This document shows, one piece after another, positions 49,189-59,144 of a stretch of 64,000 nucleotides of DNA. The DNA comes from Orthonyx spaldingii (taxonomy: Eukaryota > Chordata > Aves > Passeriformes > Orthonychidae), in assembly GCA_013397795.1 (NCBI GenBank), contig VZTJ01004544.1, positions 1 to 64,000 of the forward strand, written 5' to 3'. How positions within the stretch are numbered: position 1 is the stretch's first letter; every line of letters starts with the position of its first letter. A program made the position numbers and the translations under genes. Below the pieces are notes generated by a model. That model was not told where the DNA came from, did no database searches, and saw only the letters and a list, made by a program, of their open reading frames with translations.

Positions 49189-50745
49189 CGCTGGCCTGTC
49201 CCAGTGCCCTCCAGGGCTCCTTGGCACTGTGGTTATCAGCTCTGGCAACCACCCCACTTCTCTCTTTTGGTTTTTTTTTCCCAATTCCTTCCTGCAACGC
49301 CCTCAAAGGAGCCTCATACCAAAGAGGTGCGTTTGCCAGCTTCCAGTTACAGCCATGCCTGCCACGAATTTGTTGGTGCTCAGTTGGTGGCATGGAGAAA
49401 GAAGGCAGCTCTGTGCTGGCAAGGAATGCCAGTCCTAGAGTGACCTATGGGACTGCACAGGTGCTCCTGTCGGCATCTGACAGCAGTGAGGAACTGTCTC
49501 AGCCTTTGCACAGTTTATACAGCACACGCCTATCTGCTCTGCACCTGAGGCAGGCTCAAGCCATTCCCATTCCTCTGCCTGCTGTTTGCTTCACTCCTGG
49601 GCAGCCATGATTTGTTAGACATCAGCTTCCACCAGTTCAGCTTGTAGCTGTTCCTGTGACAAGGTTTCTGTTGTGTCAGCAGAAGCTGAGGATCACATTC
49701 AGATCTCCCGACAGTCCTTCTGTCATGTGTCCTTGGAGCAAGGCTGCCACAGCTCGCTGACTCCGTGCTGTTGTGAGGCTGAATCCTCAGGGCAGAGATC
49801 AAATCCAGGAATACTAAAGCATTGCTGGTCCTTTGTGCCTTTTCCCTGCATGGACATTGAGTCCACAGAGCTGGAGATATGGACAGCATCCTGCCACAGA
49901 AAACAATGTTCCTTTCACTCCTTGCTCTGTCTGGATGGGTTCTGCAGGCTCTGTGCCAGCCATACTGAGAAGAGCCTTTGCATCACCTGATGGGTTTGTG
50001 CATTCCTCAGGCCACGGATGGGGAGCTTTTGCTTCAGGGGATGCATCCAGATTGGTGGTGGCAGGCTCATGAGCCCTCAGTCCAGCTCAGGCACTGAGGG
50101 AGAGGAAAATTGCGGTGGCATTTCCGGCCTTTCAAGACAGAAATGATAGATCATTATTTTCTGCTCACTATCTTCTCCAATACTTGACTGTCAGCTTTCT
50201 TCCTCACACTTGGACACTTGTATGTGAGGACTGATGCTGATTTCGACCCTACTCAACCACTCAGACTAAGCCTTGAGATAAGTCTCAAGACAACTTTGGA
50301 TAAGGCTCAAACCAATGAGGTGGTTTTTGTCATGAGGGGAGGGCTTAGACAAGGGCTAAGTCTCAGAGAGGGTGGAGATTGTAAGGCAGACAGAAGTCTG
50401 GTTGGGATGGGCAGAAGTGTGCTGATTTTTTGAGTACCATTTTATAATCTTTAGCAGCAACATTTGGAAGTGCTTTCCCAGCGCTTTAGAGCCCTTCTGG
50501 AATCACCGTCAGCCTTGGAGAATTTCTAACATCAGCTGCCAATGTCAAGAGAAATTATAATCTCCATAGTTTGAAGCATTTGAGAGACACCAAACCCCAT
50601 GCTGTGACGTGCTGTGCTGCTGCAGTACCGACCTCATGAGGATCTTCTGGCTGCTGTTGGAAACAATCCAAGGGGGCAAAAATGCCAATGAAACAAGGTG
50701 TCTAACTTTTTATTTACAAGATTAAATAATCAAAAGGAAATCTGA
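49189..50745 (+). terminator. AMDHD2: Probable AMDHD2 3' UTR with variant poly(A) signal
   Basis: After the TGA at 49186-49188 no further exon is seen. No AATAAA was found before the next CpG island; the variant ATTAAA at 50721-50726 is the best candidate and would give a UTR of about 1.5 kb. A closer non-canonical site is possible. If the ATTAAA is used, AMDHD2 ends less than 100 bases before the promoter of the next gene. Confidence 0.4.
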
Positions 50746-50809
50746 AATAGAAATGGGATTAGACAGTACCTGTAGGTGTGTATTAACCTTTTTTGACTGC
50801 CCACGGTAG

Positions 50810-51450
50810 TGCTTGCTGGCATGGCCTGTGTCGGGCTGGCATGTGAGGGGCCAGGGCTGCTTTGGGCGCTCCTGCGGGGATTTGGCCCAGGGAAGGCGGC
50901 ACCGTCGGACACGGTCGTGGACACACGTGTGTCCGACAGGTCCCTGTGGGGCTCAGGGGAGCAGGAGGGAGGCTCGGAGGTCACAAATGCGCTGCCAAGG
51001 TGGGCGCTGGGGGCTCGGCGCCGCCTGCCCCGGAGCGTCCCAGCCCCGCCCGGGCCCTGGCGGGCGGAACGGGAACGCGGCCGCGGCGCTGAGGGCGGAG
51101 CAGCCCGGCCGCCTTCAGCCCTGGGCGGCGGTGGGAGGGCCGCGGAGGCTCCGGGAAGGGGCCGGGAAGGGGCCGGGAGGGCTCCTCGGCATCCCCGGGG
51201 AAGCCCCGAGTTCCAGTTGGCGGTGCCGGCCCGGCCCGAGCGGAGCTGCTCCCGGAACCCAGCCGCGGCCCGTGACCGGAGGTGGGCGGTGCGGCGGGGC
51301 CTTTCCTCCGGCGGCGGCGCGGGAGCTCGGCATGGAGCGGGTGAGGCTCGGCGTGGAGCGGGTGAGGCTCGGCTGCTCGGCCCGCGCCCAGCCCCTCTCA
51401 CCGCACCGGGCCCAGCTCCCGCAGGTTCTCCGTAAAGGCCTTTCCAGCGC
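50810..51450 (+). promoter_or_regulatory. CpG-island promoter of the C8orf33 homologue
   Basis: A dense CpG block with GGCGGGCGGAACGG, GCGGCCGCGG and several GGGCGG-like words immediately precedes and includes the proposed first exon at 51332-51340. No TATA box is visible. Long open frames across it (208 and 280 codons) are composition effects. The island lies just after the AMDHD2 3' end, so the two genes are tandem, same-strand neighbours. Confidence 0.7.
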
Positions 51451-54400
51451 TGGTGCCTTTCCCAGTCCCTGCTCATCTCCTTATCCGGAACATTCTTTTC
51501 GTTCCCAGTGTTTTAGCGTGCCTTGTTCCGAGGCGGGCTGCAAAACCTTAACATCCACCCGATTAGCAGGAGGCAGCCAGCGTAAAAGTACATGGGGTCT
51601 TGAAGGACTTGTGTTTAGCGTAAAGAGAAATTCTGTGTTGCCAGAGCTGTGCTAAAGGGAAATTTCCCGCTGTGGAGACATTATACCGTTTCCTAAGCTT
51701 CAGGAAAAATGAGAAATCTTCCATTTGGGGCCTTTAAAAAGGGGCAGGTGGAGAAAAAGATGAAAAAGAAATTTGTGGGAAGTCCTGGCTTGCCAGGAGT
51801 GGCGGGGTTTTCTGCTAGTAAGAGCTGTAATATTTGTAATGCAGAGAGCTCATTTGGTGCGCTCCACGCAGGACACGTCCCTGTCCTCTGTTGATTTATG
51901 GTATAAATGAGCTGTTACACAGCACGCCTCCAGTGTAAGCCAGGTCTGATCACCTGTGAGAGGGGAGAAGGCCTCAGAAAACTCAGTTTTGGAATCAGTT
52001 TTGGAGGTGAGAGATTTTTGGTTCTAAACATTCTACCTTCCCCACATGATGTCCAAGGCTCCCCAAGGTGTGCTCGAGGAGGCGCTGGAGTGGTGCATTT
52101 CGCAGCTGGAGGCAGATCTCCATCTCACTCCACACACCAAACTAGGTATGTTCCTCTTTCCGAGCCCACATCCCCACTATTCTGACCTTGGGTGTGATTT
52201 AGCAGATCTGGGTGTTTTTCTGTTTCTTCTCTCCTTTATGTTCCTTGTTCTTGTGTTATTTGAGATTTGTTCTAAACACAAAACAACATAAAGCATTGGT
52301 ATTTAAGGACTGTGTTTCAGGAAGCAGTTTTATCTTTCATTCATTTAACGTTTGTTCTCCCTGTTTTCTGTATTCTTTGTCATGTTCTCATTTTCCCATA
52401 TAATGGCTTGTTTGGTTCTGCTACAGCTCTGCCTTTGTTTTCCATCTTAAGGAAATATTGTACCAGTGTGTCTGGCCCTTAAGCACCAGTAGGTTTATTT
52501 TTGTGAAGCTTGTTCCAGGGAAAAATTACATGGAAGATAAAATTCTATAAGGTCATAGTTTGACCTTGTCAGTCCAATTTGTAGAGCTGCAGATGCATGT
52601 CCTGCTCCTGGTCAGTACTTAACCTTAGGAGAGGACTGTGAACCCTGTGTAAGATGCTCAGGTGAGTGTTTGCTGGTGGACCTGAGGATGGAGCAGTAAC
52701 TGATAGGTGCCCACACCCTGTGCTTCAGCATCAGGCTCCAAGAAGAATTAAGGCTGAGAGGGTTGGGATTGTTCAGCCTGGAGAAGAGAAGGCTCTGGGG
52801 AGACCTCAGGGCCTTCCAGGGCCTAAAGGGGTTCCAGGAGAGCTGGAGAGGGACTGGAAACAAGGGCCTGGAGTGACAGGACAAGGGGGAATGGCTTTCC
52901 TCTGACAGAGACTATGCTTAGATCTGATATTAGGAAGGAATTCCTGGCTGTGAGGGTGAGGAGGCCCTGGCACAAGTTGCCCAGAGAAGCTGTAGCTGCC
53001 CCTGGATCCCTGGCAGTGTCCAAGGCCAACTTGGATGGGGCTTGGAGCAACCTGGGGTAGTGGGAGGTGTCCCTGCCCATGGCAGGGGTATATGAGCTTT
53101 AAAGTTTCTACCCAAACTATTCTGTGATCAGATCATTTTGTTACACCTGTGTCCTGTGCCAGTTTCTAGTGCCCAGCAGCAGGGAAGGCAGCTCCTGGAG
53201 GGGAGGCAGGAGCTGGGCACAGGAATGAAGCAGCAGAAGCAGTGGCCTGGCCAGAAAAGAGTCCCTTTGCACAGTACATGAGCCAGGAGAGCTGAGCAGT
53301 GCTGCTGATGGTACCCAGGCTCTGCCTGGAGTCCTAGTCCCTGGAGAAGTCTGGTGAGGAGGCAGATCCAAGCTCTAGCCAGGAATTCAGGGTCTGGATC
53401 AATGAGTTATTTGGCTGTAGCACTGTATGCATGAAATCCTCAGCTCAGAGTAATTCCCAGGTGAGGGAGGGGAGCAGCTCCCTGGAGCTTTCTCTAGCTC
53501 TTGCTGTGTAATAGGCCTGGATTGCAGCTAGCCAAACCCCTTGAAATAAGGGTGCGTGTGCTTAGGACCCTGACACCCAGATGCTGTGAAGATACATCCC
53601 ACTTGTGTTCCACCACGGTCTGGGGTGCATCAGGTCCAGCATCACTGACTGGGACAGGGAGGGGATTGTCCCGCTGTGCTCTGCACTGGGGCAGCCTCAC
53701 CTCCAGTGCTGGGGACTGTTTGGGGCACCACAGTATCAGAAGGATCTCAAACTGTTAGAGAGTGTCCAAGGGGAGGGACTTGAGGATGGGGAAGGGTCTG
53801 AGGAGAAGCCAAAGGAGGAGCAGCTGAGGGTACTTGGTTTGTTCAGCAGGAGAAGAGGAGATGGAGCACAGAGCTCACTGGGGCTGCAGCTTCATCCTGA
53901 GGGGCAGCAGTGGGGCAGCTCTGATCTCTGCTCTCTGTGACCAGGGACAGGACCTGAGGGAATGGCTGGAGCTCTATTACTGGGTGATTATTAGGCTCTA
54001 TGTTAGGGAAAGGTTCTTTCCCCAGAGGGTGGTTGGGCTCTGCAGCCGGGAGAGATGGGATGTGTCTGTTCCACAATACTACTCTCAAGTTGTTCTGTGG
54101 CTCAAAATGAGCGAGACAAACACTACAACATTATATCTAAGGTTTCCAAATGGATGTCTTGGGCATCATTGTCACAGAACAACTCTGGTTTTTAGAGAAT
54201 TTGCTCTAACACAAAAACTTTGGATTCCTGTTGTGGTCAGTCTGGTTTGTAAGAGAGTCAAACAAGAGTCTTGCTTTTCAGGGTATGCTCTCTACTCAGA
54301 TTTTTTCCAGTTTTCCAGAGAAGAGACACTGAGCTAGGTTCTGGGATTTGTCTTTGCCTTGAGGGAAGGATTGCTAAGCCCTCTGTAGCTTCTGTGCCAT

Positions 54401-57400
54401 TAGCAGTGCACTTACTGCAGTGTAAGAGTCTGACTGTATGTAATAAGTAGTTAAGATTTTTTTTCTCTCTCTAGGAACATCTCATAGTATTTGAGCTTCT
54501 AGAAGCACTTGGACTTCCCTTTCAGTTGAATGCTAGTTATGGATTAGTCAGAGGTGGTATGAACACAGAGCACATTCAGAGGAGACTCAGTCATCAGCAT
54601 CCCATAGTGTGGATTTTAAGGCCCATTGTAAACTGTTTCTTGTCTCGGTGTTTTCTGAGTGCAGCAGAAGAGATCCAACATATTCTCAAGGTCCTGCGCT
54701 CCCCTGAGACTCCTCTTGCAGAGAAGCAGCAAGTGATGAGCAATATGTTTGAGGATTGTCATCTCAAGATGGATGAGGGTCAGAAGAGCATGGAGAAAGG
54801 TGAGCTTGAGCTGTTCCTTGGAGGATAGTGAGATTTGGTTGTTTGCTGTAGATTTCTTAGGTTGCAGCATTTGATTGAGTCACCTCTCTGGGCAGTGCCT
54901 TGCAGTGGAAGCTGCAGTGGCACCCCCACGGTACCAGAGTGGTGTATTGATAACACCAGTATTGAAATAATATTCTTTGTCTTTTCTAGGCACAAAACCT
55001 GATGTTGTGGAAGTACAGCCAAGCAAAGGGCAGGCTGCAGATGGTGTGAAACAGTCTGACCCAACCCCTGAGGCAAAGTCAGAGTTGTTCACATCATCTG
55101 GCAGCAGCTTCCAATTTGATTTTACACTTTCCGAGACTGACCCAGAAGCTGACCTTGATGACAGTGGTGCTGAGCAGGTGAAAAACAACGTCAGAGCCAC
55201 CAAGCAGGAGAACTGGAATGGAGCCTTGAGGTTTGCTGCCTCTGGACAAGAACCTAAATTTGCTTTCAACTTTGCCATCCCAGATGACGACTGTCCTCAG
55301 CTTCAGTTACTTCCAGCAAGGCAAAACACAGAGCACACAGCAGATCCTTCACTGCCTGCTGAATCAGCAGCTCTGCCACAGGCTACAGCCTTGCAGAAGC
55401 CTGAGGTGAGTCAAGTGACAGGGAATGCACCCAAAGAGGATAGAAGCCATGTCACATCAAAGATCCCCCAAACAGAAACAGCCCCTGCAGATGAGGCAGT
55501 GACAGAGAAATCAACAGGAGGTGGAACTGCCCAGAAGAAGAAAAAGAAGAACCTAAAACCATCTGTCAGTAAAAAGAAAACAGAAGAAACTGAGACCAGC
55601 AGGAAGGCAAAGACAGAAGCTAATAGCTGTCAAAATACAGATACTTCCCATCAGGATGAGAAGACCTCTCAGGTAGTTAAATATTGATAGGATCCCATAA
55701 TTTATAAACCCCTGAGCTAAAGACACATTTATCTCTTTGCACAGATAGACAGTTAGCATACTGCCTTGAGATGGAAGCTGAAAGACCATGGTTGCTGCTT
55801 ACATGTTCCAGCAGCTGTTTGCTTTCTCTGCTGCACAGCTGAGGAACCTGATCAGTGCAAAGGAAGTCAATGGTCCTTCAGATTTGTGCTGAAATATTTT
55901 GTGCTTAGGCTTGTGACAGCTAATCCTGGGGAGCCGGATGCCATATTAAGAAAATAAAAATAGGAAATGGAGGTAGCTGTCTTCAGTGGGTGCCAAGCTG
56001 GTGCCTGTGGGTGCTGAGCCAGGCGCTGTAGCTCTGATGTGCATGTTAGAGGATGAATTGCTTTTGTAGTGCAAGGTGCAAAGCCAAAGCACAGAGCTGC
56101 CACCTGGTGTAGCCAAGGGCCTGTGGTAAAACTCAAGGGTGCTTCCAGGAAGGTTCCTCTGTAGGGTATGGCTCAGAAATCAACTGAAGTTGCAAGTTAT
56201 GTGTAAACACAACATTGAGGCACACCCTGAGGTTTTCTGTTCTGCTAAGGTCCAGGTCTTCATTTTATTTTACTTTCCAGCAGTAGTGTAGGTATTATTA
56301 ACAAACAGTGCCAGCTGATCAATACTGTAATACAAGATTGCACAAAACCTTCCTTTTCTCAATCTTCAATTGCACTGACTGTTCACTTGCCTCTGGAACA
56401 TTCCATCCAAAGGGCTTCTTCACCTCCCAACCTACCAATAAACACTGCTGAGCGCCAGAGGCATAGGGAGAGTTGAAGGTCAGGTAAAGCCCTTCCAGTC
56501 CTTTGAAAGGACACTGGTGTAGGTGAAAGGAGACAGCATGAGGGCATTTGTATTTACATGTACATAACGGTTAAGAATTGCTTCAGTCCCATGGTGCAGC
56601 CCTGTTTGCCTCTCCCGCTGTTGAGTTAGCCAGTTGGCTTTGCTCAATGGGACTTGGCTTTCTCCATCTCCATGGGCTTCATCTTCCTTCTCCTCATGCA
56701 TTTCTGGTTGAGCAAGCACAGAGGAGCTGAGAAAAAGGACTCAGCTTCTGATTTTGTCCATTGTTTGCCTTTTTTTATTTTGTGCAGGTTTGGAAATAGG
56801 GTTTTTTTATTGTTAATGTGTATTTCTCCCATCTGTACGTTTATTTGAAAGCTAAACAGCTTTCCAGGGAACAGCACCCTCTGAATGACAGCCACATATC
56901 AAATCCATCTAATAGAGGCAGTGAGTTACAACTAAACATTTGCACAGTGCTTTTAGTTTATCTGATGAAAAACACTAGAGGGAAAACATCTATAAAGTGA
57001 CCACCAGAACATGATATTTGGAATTGTGCTGACTTAATGGAGTTCCCTTTCATCCTGTATAGCAACTGCTGCTGTAATTTTTGGGTGGCTTATTTCCTCT
57101 TGCTCACTGTGTCTCATGTTCATAGCAGTCAGATGAGCAGCTGTGGAAAGAAGTGGACTGGTGTGTGAACCAACTGGAACTTGGCTTGAAGACACAGAAA
57201 CCCACTCCAAAGCAGGGTAAGCATTGAAGTAAAGAAGAGCTCTCTCCTGGGGTAAGCATTGGCAGGAATGCAGGGGCAGAGTCAGCAGGGAACCTTACCC
57301 TGCGTGTTGTTTCTCCTTTGCTGCAGCTGAGGAGGCTCTCAGGGCAATCAGGACACTGCGCAGTGACAAGGCTCCCCTGGTGAAGAAGCGGCAACTCATG

Positions 57401-57802
57401 AGAGCCATGTTTGGAGACTACAGGAAGAAGATGCAGGACGAGCTGTGCAGAGAGCTGAAGCTTATGGAAACAGGTAGGAGAACTTTGCATGGTGAAGAGG
57501 AGAAGAAAGGGATTCAATCCTGCCCTATGGTTTGCAGACTAGGGCCTCACTGTGAGGCCACAAAATGACTGACGTCTTTTACAGCTTTTTTCTCCCCTCT
57601 TTAAGCCGCAAAATCTGCCAGAATCGTGGAGTTGAAGGGAAACATCCACAAGAAGAATGGCCAGTTCATCCGGAAATGCCTGGGAGCTTGCAGGAAAAGG
57701 CAAGGTTCAGCAGAATCCCCTTCAGGGCCACACAGGACACTTAATACAGGCTTATTCAATTTCACAACTCCCCAAGAAGAATTTCGCTTTAATTTCTTTT
57801 AG
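51332..57802 (+). CDS. C8orf33: C8orf33 (UPF0488) homologue with duplicated domain
   Basis: Homologue of human UPF0488 protein C8orf33, with no established function (histone-deacetylase contacts have been suggested). Model exons: 51332-51340, 52058-52145, 54665-54799, 54990-55672, 57126-57216, 57327-57473, 57606-57802; stop TAG 57800-57802; 449 residues against about 229 in human. The C-terminal third is the human-like domain: DWCVNQLELGLKTQKPTPKQ, AIRTLRS, KRQLMRAMFGDYRKKMQDE and the end EEFRFNFF. The second and third exons encode another copy of the domain (EWCISQLEADL; HILKVLRSPETPL; VMSNMFEDC). A single large exon between them is acidic/serine-rich, then lysine-rich (AQKKKKKNLKP), a likely nuclear-localisation region. 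The N terminus is least certain: ATGGAGCGG|GTGAGG has a good Kozak context in the CpG island and joins in frame to AAG|GCTCCCC with a branch-like TTCTAAAC 30 bases upstream. The alternative is the ATG at 52046 or 52049, without exon 1. Confidence 0.88.
52740..53129 (+). mobile_element. CR1 LINE 3' fragment
   Basis: Sense CR1 with GTTCAGCCTGGAGAAGAGAA, GGGGAGACCTCAGGGCCTTC, GTTGCCCAGAGAAGCTGTAG and CCCTGCCCATGGCAGGGGT. It ends in a decayed tail, ACCCAAACTATTCTGTGATC. It lies in the long intron of the C8orf33 homologue between 52145 and 54665. Confidence 0.93.
53610..54110 (+). mobile_element. CR1 LINE fragment, second copy in the same intron
   Basis: A more diverged sense CR1: GGGATTGTCCCGCTGTGCTC, GGGGCAGCCTCACCTCCAGT, CACCACAGTATCAGAAGGAT and GGTTCTTTCCCCAGAGGGTG in CR1 order. 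The 3' tail is not clear. Edges are approximate. It belongs to a different region or subfamily of CR1 from the copy at 52740-53129, so it is a separate insertion. Confidence 0.8.
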
Positions 57803-58535
57803 AAAAGTCACTTAGACTAAAACTGTGCTGGATCTCCTGTAAACCGAAGAATGGTGGAAAGATGCTGTGCAGTAGGAAATGTCATGCATGAATCTCTGGA
57901 TCCTCTCCAGGGTGCCTTATCTAGAAGTTTAAGCCAGATCTGCCTACTATGGATATGACCCCAAAATTCAGCCTACATAGTGCTCCTCTGTGCTCATACT
58001 GGAGAGAGACCCCTTTGAAAGGGTCAGCAGTGTGGAAGGATCTGCTTTCCTTCCTGTAGAATTGACATTAACTGTAGAATCTGTCTTCTATACCATGAGA
58101 TTTTTCCATTCTCCTGTTGCTTTTAAATAGAGCAGAGCTTTTCTGGCAGCTGAGGTGGCAGTGCATACAGCAGGGAATAGTTCGGAATCAAGATCCAGCA
58201 GCAGATAGTTAGATGCTTCCAGTCCATGAGTCTGTGTGACTGCAGCTTCTGGCATCCAGCAAACACCAGCAGTGTGTCATCCCTGACATGGAAGAGCACG
58301 AGCTCAGGGTCTTTGGGGGAAAGTGAGCGAGAATCATTTTTGCTCATTCTCTTTCACTGACAGGTACAGACCTAGAATAAAACTGCACATCATGGTTTAA
58401 TTCAGCCTAGGGATGTAAGGACAGTTGTTTCCAGGCAAGTGGGGAAAATTTTTGTTGCTGAAGCTTGGTTCTGGATAGCTAGGAAGGATGTACAATCAGC
58501 TCTTAAATAAAGTTTACTTTATAAGTAGCCCAGTT
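57803..58535 (+). terminator. C8orf33: 3' UTR and poly(A) signals of the C8orf33 homologue
   Basis: Two canonical AATAAA signals follow the stop codon, at 58376-58381 and 58506-58511, giving UTRs of about 600 or 730 bases. No other coding exon is seen between the stop and the first signal. Confidence 0.7.
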
Positions 58536-59023
58536 ACAACCACCAGTGCCTCAGAGGGAAAATTAGCTGCATGCCAGCCTTGGGTGGTGGTAAAATCAAC
58601 TGTCACAGCCCAAAGACTCTCTTCCGTTTGATCTGTATTAAATTTGGGTTTTTTGCATGTGTGTCTCCAGTCAATACTGCTTGAGTCACTGAAACCATCT
58701 CTTAAGTTCATGCAGAAAATCTTCTTTCTAAAGCCTAAAAAATGCTGAAGGAAGAGATGTGCTCTGAAAGGCACATCATATCAGGTGTCCCTAGGGAGCA
58801 GTGCTTTCCTCCCTTTTATAGTCCTGTCAGCCTGTGTGAAAAGTGAGAATTGGGAGTGTAGGCAGATTCCAGGGAGTGCTGACAGCAGCTGAGAGATGGT
58901 GAAAAACATTGGGTATGAAAGACTAAAAACCTGATCTTGGCTCTAAAAAATTAATGTTATTACTAAGCTCTGATGCAGGCAGTTGCATCTGCAAGACTTT
59001 TTTTCTTTTTTTTTTTCTTTTAG

Positions 59024-59144
59024 TATTTTAAAAGAATATTTTAAAGAATTCCTACCTGGGCATAAGGAGAAACTGAACCTGCTGGATAACATATATGATG
59101 AGGAGAACAATGGAGAAATTACTTTGTCTTTTGGAAGTCAGTAG
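59024..59144 (+). other. Candidate exon of an unidentified gene
   Basis: A 23-base almost pure pyrimidine tract ending TTTTAG at 59023 precedes a frame that is open only in one phase. It reads as a charged peptide containing EYFKEFLPGHKEKLNLLDN and DEENNGEITLSFG, ending TAG at 59142-59144. It may be a terminal exon. Alternatively, splicing at CA|GTAGGT (59140/59141) would leave phase 2 and would join in frame to the candidate exon at 61913. I do not recognise the protein. No upstream exon ending in phase 2 was identified between the C8orf33 stop and here, so it may instead be a chance frame. Confidence 0.3.

Noticed and set aside
50273..50290. Small hairpin CTTGAGATAAGTCTCAAG in the AMDHD2 3' region
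   Set aside because: Seven-base stem only; common by chance and no known element matches.
50813..51655. 280- and 208-codon plus-strand frames in the CpG island
   Set aside because: Composition effect; only the MER start at 51332 within it fits a spliced gene model.
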